From contig CAIOSP010000170.1 in NCBI GenBank assembly GCA_903861005.1, positions 1 through 46,963 of the forward strand: 46,963 nucleotides of DNA, in the 5' to 3' direction. Positions within the stretch are counted from its first letter, which is position 1. The number at the start of each line of letters is the position of its first letter. Below, one piece after another: positions 7,365-14,076 of this stretch. A model generated the notes under the pieces. It made no database searches. It was not told the origin of the DNA and saw only the letters and a program-made list of their open reading frames with translations. The position numbers and the translations under genes were made by a program. The stretch is from an uncultured Pseudomonadota bacterium (GTDB lineage Bacteria; Myxococcota_A; UBA796; GCA-2862545).

Positions 7365-8519
7365 ATGAACGCGATCGCCCCGAACTCCGCGGCCACCCTG
7401 TCTGACGCGGACCGCCTGAAGTCCTTCGCCGCCGCCCTCGACGAGCTGAAGGCACGGACAGAAGCCAAGATCGGCGCAGCGGATCTGACCTACATCCGAC
7501 GCCTCGACGCGACGAGCCGCGGCCTGGAGGCGGTCGGCCGCGTGCTGATCCACCTGTCGCCGGGGCCCATCACCTGGACCGTCGGCGTGCTCGCGCTGTG
7601 GCTGCACAAGCAGCTGCAGGCCACCGAAGTGGGCCATACCGTCCTGCACGGCGCGTTCGACAAGATCGACGGGGCCGGGCGCTTCAACAGCAAGTCGTGG
7701 CGCTGGGACGCGCCGATCGACGAAGAGGCCTGGCACGAGGGCCACAACCTGCGCCACCACCAGTTCACCAACATCGCCGGCAAGGACCCGGACATCCACT
7801 TCGGGCCGGTGCGCCTGACGGAGCACACGCCGCACGGCCCGCGCCACTACATCCAGCTGCCGTTCTCGTTGATCGCCCTGTTCCCGAACTTCGGGATGAC
7901 GATGAACGCGCACTTCTCGGGCCTGACCGACCTGTACCAGGGCAACGGCCGCGCGGACGAGTTCGACTTCGTGAAGGACCGCAGCTGGGACTCGATCCGC
8001 AAGGCGCACTGGCGCGCGTGGCGCAAGTACCTGCCCTACTACGGCAAGGAGATGGTGTTCTTCCCGCTGCTGGCGGGCGTGTTCTGGTGGAAGGTCGCGC
8101 TCGGGAACTGGGCGTCTGAGGTCCTGCGCGACCTGTACACGGCGGCCACGATCTACTGCGGGCACGTCGGCGAGGACGTGAAGACCTTCCCGGAGGGGAC
8201 GCGCGCGCACGGCAAGGGCGAGTGGTACGCGATGCAGGCCGAGGCGAGCCAGAACTACGAGGTCCCGCTGCCGCTGTCGGTGCTGTCCGGCGCGCTCGAC
8301 AGGCAGATCGAGCACCACCTGTTCCCCCGCTTCCCGACCAACCGCCTGCGCGAGATCGGGCCGGAGGTCCGCGCGATCTGCGAGGCCCACGGCGTCGCCT
8401 ACACCACCGGCAGCTGGCCCTCGGTGCTGGGCAAGGTGCTCCGTCGGATCGGCACGCTGTCGTTCCGCACGCCTGCCGAGGTCGCGGCCGCGCAGGCCAC
8501 CGCGGGTGCACATGTCTGA
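7365..8519 (+). CDS. Membrane fatty acid desaturase
   Basis: 384 aa from ATG 7365, preceded by GGAGGT at 4-nt spacing; an in-frame GTG at 7323 is rejected because it lies close to the operator and lacks a site. The three histidine clusters of membrane di-iron desaturases are present: GHTVLHG (H91, H95), HEGHNLRHH (H124-H132) and QIEHH (H317, H318). Hydrophobic segments lie at ~62-80, ~163-180 and ~229-265. The enzyme would introduce a double bond into membrane acyl chains using O2 and a reductase not encoded here. QIEHH-type third boxes are typical of acyl-lipid and front-end desaturases, but regioselectivity cannot be inferred. The gene overlaps the MerR gene by 8 nt and is probably controlled by it through the palindrome just upstream. 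Confidence 0.93.
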   Translation: MNAIAPNSAATLSDADRLKSFAAALDELKARTEAKIGAADLTYIRRLDATSRGLEAVGRVLIHLSPGPITWTVGVLALWLHKQLQATEVGHTVLHGAFDKIDGAGRFNSKSWRWDAPIDEEAWHEGHNLRHHQFTNIAGKDPDIHFGPVRLTEHTPHGPRHYIQLPFSLIALFPNFGMTMNAHFSGLTDLYQGNGRADEFDFVKDRSWDSIRKAHWRAWRKYLPYYGKEMVFFPLLAGVFWWKVALGNWASEVLRDLYTAATIYCGHVGEDVKTFPEGTRAHGKGEWYAMQAEASQNYEVPLPLSVLSGALDRQIEHHLFPRFPTNRLREIGPEVRAICEAHGVAYTTGSWPSVLGKVLRRIGTLSFRTPAEVAAAQATAGAHV

Positions 8520-9318
8520 GGACGGCGCTACGGTCGTGCAGGTCCAAGCCCCGGAGCCGCACGCCATGGCCGACGACGCCGTCCACACGGAGCCGGTCGA
8601 GTTCACGATCGACGAGCTGGCCGCGCACACGCGCGTGCCAAGCCGCACGATCCGCTTCTACCAGTCCGCAGGCGCCCTGCCCGCGCCGGAGATCCGCGGT
8701 CGAAAGGCGTTCTACACGCCATCGCACGTGGAGCGGCTCAAGCTGATCGGCGACCTGCAGGACCGCGGCCTCACCATCCGCGCCATCCGCGACGTGACCA
8801 GCCGCATCGACCGCGGCGAGCTCGCGCTGCACGACTGGCTCGGCCTGGAGGGCCGCCTGCAAGAGGCGTGGTCGGACGAGGAGCCGCGCCTGTTCACCGA
8901 GGCCGAGCTGGACGCGCTCCTGGGCGACCGCCCCGCGGGCTTGATCGCCGAGCTCGTGCGGCTGGGCGTGCTCGAACGGCACGGTCGCTCCTACCTGGCG
9001 CCCAGCCCGTCGCACCTGAACGCCACCCTGCGCCTGCACGAGGCCGGCGTCACGCCCGAGGTGTCGACCGCCGGGTCGACGCTGATGCGCAAGCACCTGG
9101 CGCGCCTCGCCGACGAGCTGGTCGCGCTCTACGTGAAGAACGCGGGCGACGGCTTCGGCGCGTCCGGGTCCGCGTCTGAGCTGGGCGACGCGTTCGCGTC
9201 CATTCGCCCCGTCGCGCTGGAGACGGTGCAGCGCACCTTCGCCCACGAGATGCAGCGCGTGCTGCGCGAGATGGTGAAGTCGGGCGCCGCCGCGCGCGTC
9301 CCCAAGAAGCGCAGTTAG
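8512..9318 (+). CDS. MerR-family transcriptional regulator, coupled to the desaturase
   Basis: 268 aa from ATG 8512, overlapping the desaturase stop (8517-8519); a later ATG at 8566 is an alternative. Residues ~32-100 are a MerR DNA-binding domain: FTIDELAAHTRVPSRTIRFY is the winged-helix recognition region, followed by GALPAPEIRGRKAFYTPSHV and ERLKLIGDLQDRGLTIRAIRD. The C-terminal part (~110-268) is helical without a recognised ligand domain and has no cysteine cluster for metal sensing. It contains a charged stretch (MRKHLARLADELVALYVK) and a basic tail. Coupling to the desaturase suggests it senses a lipid or acyl signal and adjusts membrane unsaturation, which is inferred. A possible binding site is the palindrome at 7298-7317. 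Confidence 0.88.
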   Translation: MSEDGATVVQVQAPEPHAMADDAVHTEPVEFTIDELAAHTRVPSRTIRFYQSAGALPAPEIRGRKAFYTPSHVERLKLIGDLQDRGLTIRAIRDVTSRIDRGELALHDWLGLEGRLQEAWSDEEPRLFTEAELDALLGDRPAGLIAELVRLGVLERHGRSYLAPSPSHLNATLRLHEAGVTPEVSTAGSTLMRKHLARLADELVALYVKNAGDGFGASGSASELGDAFASIRPVALETVQRTFAHEMQRVLREMVKSGAAARVPKKRS

Positions 9319-9327
9319 ACTGTCTCC

Positions 9328-10440
9328 ATGGCCGACTTGAACCCCAACCTGCTCGTCCGCGGCGCCGCCACCGTCTACCGGTTGTTCGACGTCGGCTACG
9401 AGATCGACCTGGTGATGGCGCTCGACCTGCTGTCGTCGAGCGCACCCGACCGCGTGCGCCCCGTCCGCGGTGAGGCGCAGGCCCTGGAGATCCCCAACCC
9501 GCCGATCACGGTGCTGCTGGGCCCCGAGGCGATCGACGTCGGCGGCCACCGGCTCGACACCGAGATCAGCGCCCGCATCTACGAGTTCGGCGTCTGCTCG
9601 ATGCGCGCGCGCGTTCACACGCCCGACGACATGACCTGGGAGGCGTTCGCCGCCTTGGGCGCCGCCATCGCCAGCGCGCCCGCGTTCACGGTGGCGTTGG
9701 AGCACGCGGTCCGTCGCCTGGTGGACCGGATCAACCCGTCGATCTCCGGCCAGCAGATCGCACCCGTGGCCGAGGAGTACGTCGTCTACCGGATCCGTCG
9801 CCTGACGGACGCGGCAGGCACCCCGCTGGGTCCCGACGCCATCGCCTCGCTCGACGTGGTGCCCTTGCTGCTCGGCGAGACGCGCCCGCTGTCGGAGCAG
9901 GCCCGCAAGGAGCTTCTGCCGCACCGCTTCTCGTACTACGCCGACGATCTGGCGATCCTCACCTGGGACAACGCCCTGGTGGTGGAGCCCGGCCCGGACG
10001 ACACCGACATCGAGTACGTGCTGGAGTTCGCGAACGCGCAGCTGCTGGAGCTCCGCTACTACGACGCCGAGCTGGACCTGGAGCTGCCGCTGGTCTTCGA
10101 CCGCGTCGCCGAGATGCGCGGCCGCTCGATCTACCCGCGCCGCTACGCGCCGCTGCTCGCCGAGCTTCAGCAGAAGGTCGCCGACGTCACGGAGCTGGTG
10201 GAGCGCGCCGAGAACTCGCTCAAGGTCACCGACGACGTGTACCTGGCGCGCATCTACGCGAGCGCGCTCGACATCTTCCGCGCGCGCGCCTGGCGCTCAG
10301 GCATCGACCGCAAGCTCGCCATCCTGCGCGACACCTACGAGATGCTCAACGCGCAGTCGCAGGCCGCGCGCGGCGAGGCGCTCGAGGTCGCTGTGGTGGT
10401 CTTGATCCTCGTGGAGATCGTGCTCGGCCTGTGGCGCTGA
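9328..10440 (+). CDS. RMD1/YagE (DUF155) family protein
   Basis: 370 aa from ATG 9328. The second half matches the RMD1/RMND1 family: FSYYADDLAILTWDNALVVE, then EYVLEFANAQLLELRYYDAE, a helical coiled-coil-like region (~270-345), and a C-terminal hydrophobic anchor (ALEVAVVVLILVEIVLGLW) ending the protein, as in mitochondrial RMND1/Sif relatives. The first ~150 residues are less conserved. Molecular function in bacteria is unknown; eukaryotic homologues support mitochondrial translation at the inner membrane. The start has no clear ribosome binding site. A TAGACT hexamer lies 6 nt before the ATG, which would fit a leaderless message. It is separated from the MerR gene by 9 nt and could equally be read through from it. 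Confidence 0.75.
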   Translation: MADLNPNLLVRGAATVYRLFDVGYEIDLVMALDLLSSSAPDRVRPVRGEAQALEIPNPPITVLLGPEAIDVGGHRLDTEISARIYEFGVCSMRARVHTPDDMTWEAFAALGAAIASAPAFTVALEHAVRRLVDRINPSISGQQIAPVAEEYVVYRIRRLTDAAGTPLGPDAIASLDVVPLLLGETRPLSEQARKELLPHRFSYYADDLAILTWDNALVVEPGPDDTDIEYVLEFANAQLLELRYYDAELDLELPLVFDRVAEMRGRSIYPRRYAPLLAELQQKVADVTELVERAENSLKVTDDVYLARIYASALDIFRARAWRSGIDRKLAILRDTYEMLNAQSQAARGEALEVAVVVLILVEIVLGLWR

Positions 10441-10450
10441 CGCCGCGCGC

Positions 10451-11599
10451 TCACTCGGTGTCGTTCACGATCGCCAGGCTGACCTCGACGGTCTGCTCCT
10501 TGGTGCCGCCGCGCAGCAGGCCGACCCGCACCTTCTCACCCGGGCGCCGCGTGTCGAGCGCCGTGTAGTAGTCGTCGAACGAGGCGATCGTCTTGTCGTC
10601 GATCGAGACGATGACGTCGCCCACGCCCACACCGCCGCGCGGCGAGGTGCGCAGGCCCTGCAGCCCCGCGGCCTCAGCCGGGGAGCCCTTCACCACCTCC
10701 TGGATGATCACGCCGCGCACGCCGATCTGCTGGGCGTAGCGGTCGTCGAGGAGCGCCACGCCCAGGCCCACGACCTCCACCTTGCCGGTGGTGAGGACCT
10801 GGCCGACCACACGCTCCACAGTGGCGATCGGGATGGCGAACCCGATGCCCGCCGAGCTGCCCGACGGGCTGTAGATCATGGTGTTCATGCCGATGAGCTG
10901 GCCGCGGCTGTCGAGCAGAGGACCGCCAGAATTGCCAGGGTTGATGCTGGCGTCCGTCTGGATGACGCCGCGGATGGTCACCTCGCCGTAGCCCTTGACC
11001 TCACGGCCCATCGCGCTGATCACGCCGGTGGTCAGCGTGTGGTCCAGGCCGAACGGGTTGCCGATCGCCAGCACCTTCTGCCCCACCTCGGGCACGTAGC
11101 CGGAGCCCGGGCGACGCACGGCGGTGAGCTTGTCCTTGGGCGCCTCGATCTTGAGCACCGCCACGTCCTTGCGCGGGTCGCCGCCGACGAGCGTCGCGGG
11201 CCAGGTGCTTTGATCCTGCAGCGTGACCGTCAGGCCGCGCGCGTTGGCGACCACGTGGAAGTTGGTGACCACGTGCCCGTCGGCATCCCAGATGAAGCCG
11301 GTGCCCGTGCCGGACGGGACCTCCAGCGCGCGTCGACGCCAGTGATCCACCACGATCTGCGTCTGCGTGACAAACACCGCGGCGGGCGCGGCGGCGCGGA
11401 ACACCTGGACCGAGTTCTGCTCGTCCTCCAGCAGCGCCGCGTTGGACGGCGGCGGCACGGCGGGCGTCACCGCGACGGGCGCGGGCTCCACTGCGGGCAC
11501 CGCGACGTCGACGGGCGCGGCCGCGGGGTGGGTCGGCTTGGCCTCGGACACGGGACCAGAGAGGGTGCACGCCACACACACGATCGGCAGCCAGCGCAT
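10451..11599 (-). CDS. HtrA/DegP-like periplasmic serine protease with one PDZ domain
   Basis: 382 aa from ATG 11599, with GAGG upstream at suitable spacing. A hydrophobic N-terminus (MRWLPIVCVACTLSGPVSEA) is a signal peptide; neither Cys sits in a convincing lipobox. An Ala/Pro/Val-rich linker spans ~22-52. The S1C protease domain (~65-275) contains the full catalytic triad: H115 in TNFHVVA, D145 in RKDVAVL and S224 in GNSGGP. A single PDZ domain follows (~285-375, including GVGVGDVIVSIDDKTI). Such proteins degrade or refold misfolded envelope proteins, usually as trimers. It is convergent with the DUF155 gene, with only 10 nt between the two stops. Confidence 0.94.
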   Translation of the reverse strand: MRWLPIVCVACTLSGPVSEAKPTHPAAAPVDVAVPAVEPAPVAVTPAVPPPSNAALLEDEQNSVQVFRAAAPAAVFVTQTQIVVDHWRRRALEVPSGTGTGFIWDADGHVVTNFHVVANARGLTVTLQDQSTWPATLVGGDPRKDVAVLKIEAPKDKLTAVRRPGSGYVPEVGQKVLAIGNPFGLDHTLTTGVISAMGREVKGYGEVTIRGVIQTDASINPGNSGGPLLDSRGQLIGMNTMIYSPSGSSAGIGFAIPIATVERVVGQVLTTGKVEVVGLGVALLDDRYAQQIGVRGVIIQEVVKGSPAEAAGLQGLRTSPRGGVGVGDVIVSIDDKTIASFDDYYTALDTRRPGEKVRVGLLRGGTKEQTVEVSLAIVNDTE

Positions 11600-11690
11600 G
11601 TGAACCTCGCGAGGCCGCCTTCTAGCCTGCGCGCCGCGGGCCCGCCGATCCGATCGTGCGTGGGCGCAAGCGCCGCGCTAGGAACGAAAC

Positions 11691-11927
11691 ATGAGCGCAC
11701 GCACCGTCCAACTCACGCTGCTGGATGCCCCCACCGTCAACGCCTCGCGTTGGCAGGCCGAGGGCGCCGCTTGCTCTGCCTGCAAGGAAGGCCGGATGCA
11801 CATGATGCACCCGTCCGATCCCTGCGCGTGCGCAGAGGCGCTCTGCCTCTGTCTGGCTGAAGGCTATGCCCTGTGCGACGCCTGCGGCGAGATCCGTCAG
11901 GTGTGGCCCCGAGAGATGATCGGGTAG
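11691..11927 (+). CDS. Small Cys-rich protein of unknown function
   Basis: 78 aa from ATG 11691. Cysteines form CxxC-type pairs: CSAC in the first half, CAC and CLC in the middle (DPCACAEALCLCLAEG), and CDAC near the end, a pattern that suggests a zinc-binding or iron-sulphur fold. No signal peptide or membrane segment is present. AGGAA lies 7 nt before the ATG as a possible ribosome binding site; the same bases also form a TAGGAA hexamer 6 nt from the start, a possible -10 element for a leaderless message. It is not recognised as a known family. It sits alone between a divergent protease gene and the PHP gene. Confidence 0.6.
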   Translation: MSARTVQLTLLDAPTVNASRWQAEGAACSACKEGRMHMMHPSDPCACAEALCLCLAEGYALCDACGEIRQVWPREMIG

Positions 11928-12024
11928 CCCTGCGGCGGTGTTGGCGGCCCTTGCCTCGTTGACGCGCCGGCCTTGACGCGGGGATCGGCTTCTACTAGCG
12001 TACAAGATCCACCCCCCGGGGATC

Positions 12025-12852
12025 ATGCACCGCCTAGAAGGCTCCCGCCGTTTCGACCTCCACATGCACTCGACGCGCTCCGACGGCGCGTTCGATCCGG
12101 AGGCTGTGATCGAGGCCGCCGCGCGTGGTGGCCTCGACGTCGTGGCCATCACCGACCACGATCTGGCGACCGACTTTGCGTTCGGGCCGCGCACCGTGGG
12201 GGGTCGACAGCTGGTCGTGCTGCCGGGCGCTGAGATCAGCGGCACCCATGAAGGGGTCGAGTACCATCTGCTCGTGTACTTCCCCCACGACGTGCCCCGC
12301 GCCTTCCACGAGTTCTGCCGGGAGCGCTGCCGCGAGCGCGCGGAGCGCTTTGACGCGGGCGTCGCGAGCATCGGCCTGCCGGACCTGCCCTCGGCGGACG
12401 AGCAGGCGCGGGAGGGCAAGCGCGCGCTCACCCGGCACCACCTGGCTCAGGCGCTGATCGACAAGGGCCACGCCAAGAACCTCCGCGACGCCTTCCAGCG
12501 CTTCGCCGGCGACCGGATCGGCCACGTACCGCACGTGTCGCTGTCCTTCGTCGAAGCGATCCGCGTCGCGCGCGAGGTGGGCGGCGTGACGTCGTGGGCG
12601 CACCCGCAGGTCGACGCCATGCGCCAGCACCTGGGCACCTTCGTCGCCGCCGGCCTGCACGCGGTCGAAGGCCACCGCCCGAACATCTCGTCGGCCGACC
12701 GCAAGAAGACCAAGAACTTGGCCAAGCAGCACGGGATCTTCCTCACCGGCGGGTCGGACTGGCACGGATGGCACGACAAGGCCTTGGGCCTGTTCCACGT
12801 CGAGCGGGTGGACCTCCAGCCGTTCCTGGCCGCGCTCGCCGCGGTCGCCTGA
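12025..12852 (+). CDS. PHP-domain metallophosphoesterase (TrpH/YciV-like)
   Basis: 275 aa from ATG 12025. PHP metal-binding motifs appear in order: DLHMHS (residues 11-16), ITDHD (42-46), LPGAEISG (E70), the His in EYHLLVYF (H81), an HP in SWAHP, and GSDWHG near the C-terminus. The central insert, TRHHLAQALIDKGHAKNLRD, matches the H-x-A-x-x-(L/M)-(V/I)-x-x-G region of the TrpH/YciV group. E. coli YciV is a 5'-3' exonuclease/phosphatase acting on short RNAs and pAp-like nucleotides, so a related trinuclear-metal phosphoesterase activity is likely. The Rossmann-protein gene begins 10 nt after its stop, suggesting one transcript. Upstream lie two TTGACGCG copies (11959 and 11973) and TACTAG (11993), a possible but poorly spaced promoter. 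Confidence 0.9.
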   Translation: MHRLEGSRRFDLHMHSTRSDGAFDPEAVIEAAARGGLDVVAITDHDLATDFAFGPRTVGGRQLVVLPGAEISGTHEGVEYHLLVYFPHDVPRAFHEFCRERCRERAERFDAGVASIGLPDLPSADEQAREGKRALTRHHLAQALIDKGHAKNLRDAFQRFAGDRIGHVPHVSLSFVEAIRVAREVGGVTSWAHPQVDAMRQHLGTFVAAGLHAVEGHRPNISSADRKKTKNLAKQHGIFLTGGSDWHGWHDKALGLFHVERVDLQPFLAALAAVA

Positions 12853-12862
12853 CGGATCGGAC

Positions 12863-13597
12863 GTGCACGCCATCTTGGGTGACGGCCCCCTCGCCCACGC
12901 GCTCGCGCGACGCCTGACCCGCATGGGCCCCACTGTGCTCGGCTCGTCGTCCATCACGGACGGTCCCTGGCTGTGGCGCCACGCCGACATGGCGACCGGC
13001 CAAGGCGTGAAGGCGGCGATCGAGGGCGCGCGCCTGGTGGTGGTGGCGCTCGACGACGACGCGCCGACCGACGGCGGGTTCGTGGTGCTCAAGCGTGTGG
13101 ACCGCCTCCACGGCGTGGTCGCCTTGGCCCTCGACGTGCCCGCGCCGCGTGCGCTCACCGGCTTGGCCGACCTGTCCGTGGTGCGCGTGGGCCCGGTGTG
13201 GGGCCCCGACGAGCCGTGGATCGCGGCGTGGTCCCGCGCGGCGCTCGATGGCCGCCGGCTGCTGGTGCCCGACGTCGGCCCGATCCGCCCCGTCCCCGCC
13301 GACGACGCCGTCGACGCCATCCTGGCCGCCGCCTCGCACAAGGGCGCGCGCTGGACCGTCACGGGCGCCGAGGAAGCGCGCCTGACCGACCTGGCGACCA
13401 CCATCGGCGCCACGCTCGGCAAGCCCGCCCGGGTCGCCAAGGTGCCGCTCGGTCTGGCCGCGTGGTGGACCGGCGCCGACCCCAAGCGCGCCACCCGCTG
13501 GGCCGCGATGCCGCCCACCCCGCGCGCGACCGAGGGTTGGACCGCCACCCGCGCCGCGGGCCGCACCGGCTGGGCGCGGTCGTCCGACGCCGTCTAG
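12863..13597 (+). CDS. NAD(P)-binding Rossmann-fold protein (epimerase/NmrA-like)
   Basis: 244 aa from GTG 12863. The N-terminus MHAILGDGPLAHALARRLTR is a nucleotide-binding loop of the GxGxxA kind (GDGPLAHAL) on a first beta strand. A second strand carries VVVALDDDAP, and LSVVRVGPVWGPDEPWIAAW resembles the substrate-domain entry of atypical short-chain dehydrogenases. The catalytic YxxxK expected of active extended SDRs is not obvious, so it may only bind NAD(P). It lies 10 nt behind the PHP gene, probably co-transcribed. Function is not recognised beyond the fold. Confidence 0.7.
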   Translation: MHAILGDGPLAHALARRLTRMGPTVLGSSSITDGPWLWRHADMATGQGVKAAIEGARLVVVALDDDAPTDGGFVVLKRVDRLHGVVALALDVPAPRALTGLADLSVVRVGPVWGPDEPWIAAWSRAALDGRRLLVPDVGPIRPVPADDAVDAILAAASHKGARWTVTGAEEARLTDLATTIGATLGKPARVAKVPLGLAAWWTGADPKRATRWAAMPPTPRATEGWTATRAAGRTGWARSSDAV

Positions 13598-13609
13598 GCT
13601 CAGACCTCG

Positions 13610-13625
13610 TTGACATGCCTGTCAA
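13610..13625. promoter_or_regulatory. Perfect palindrome TTGACA-TGCC-TGTCAA upstream of the SCP2 gene
   Basis: A 16-bp inverted repeat with 6-bp arms and a 4-nt centre lies 12 bp after the Rossmann gene stop and 72 bp before the SCP2 start. The left arm is identical to the sigma70 -35 consensus, but no good -10 lies 16-18 bp away, so an operator is more likely. It shares the TGACA/TGTCA half-site with the palindrome at 7298-7317, though the spacer is 4 nt rather than 8. Confidence 0.45.
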
Positions 13626-13641
13626 ATCGACGGCGCGCGGC

Positions 13642-13669
13642 TTGATCCAGGGCCCTTGGCCGGGCTAGT
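13642..13669 (+). promoter_or_regulatory. Possible sigma70-like promoter for the SCP2 gene
   Basis: TTGATC (13642-13647) and GCTAGT (13664-13669) are 16 bp apart and 28 bp before the start codon, which leaves room for the GGAGGG ribosome binding site in a short leader. Fit to the consensus is moderate, and recognition of the -10 is uncertain in so GC-rich a genome. Confidence 0.35.
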
Positions 13670-13697
13670 CGCTGCGGGTCCATCCCTGGAGGGAACC

Positions 13698-14015
13698 ATG
13701 GCCGACATCCGCGCCTTCTTCACCGAGTACCTGCCCGCCAAGCTCGCCAAGAACCCGACGATCGCGTCGGAGATCAACAACATCTACCAGTTCAACCTGG
13801 GCGACGGTGGCTCCTGGATCGTCGACCTCGTCGGCGGCAACGCCAACGTGTCCGAGGGCACCCACGCCGCCCCGGGCTGCGTCGTCACCGCGGCCAGCGC
13901 GGACTTCGCCAAGCTGCTCGACAGCCCGTCCGCCGCCATGACCCTGTTCATGACGGGCAAGCTCAAGGTCAGCAACATGTCGCTCGGCATGGCGCTGCAG
14001 AAGCTCCTCGGCTGA
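13698..14015 (+). CDS. SCP2 sterol-binding domain protein
   Basis: 105 aa from ATG 13698, preceded by GGAGGG; an upstream in-frame start at 13656 is discarded. The whole protein is one SCP2 domain: an N-terminal helix (FFTEYLPAKLAKNPTIASE), strands IYQFNLGDGGSWIVDLV and AAPGCVVTAASADFAKLL, then AAMTLFMTGKLKVSNMSLGM and a C-terminal helix. SCP2 proteins bind lipids (sterols, acyl-CoA, phospholipids) in a hydrophobic tunnel. No signal peptide is present, so it is cytoplasmic. The nearby palindrome suggests regulated expression. Confidence 0.9.
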   Translation: MADIRAFFTEYLPAKLAKNPTIASEINNIYQFNLGDGGSWIVDLVGGNANVSEGTHAAPGCVVTAASADFAKLLDSPSAAMTLFMTGKLKVSNMSLGMALQKLLG

Positions 14016-14028
14016 TTCAAGCCGCCTT

Positions 14029-14048
14029 GTCGGCGTGTACGCGCCGAC
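14029..14048. terminator. Hairpin between convergent SCP2 and GldG-like genes
   Basis: GTCGGCG (14029-14035) pairs perfectly with CGCCGAC (14042-14048) around a 6-nt loop, 13 nt after the SCP2 stop and 28 nt past the stop of the leftward gene. There is no T-run on either strand, so it would be a weak or factor-assisted terminator. Confidence 0.45.
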
Positions 14049-14076
14049 GGGTCGACGTCGCCGCGCGCCGGAGCGC

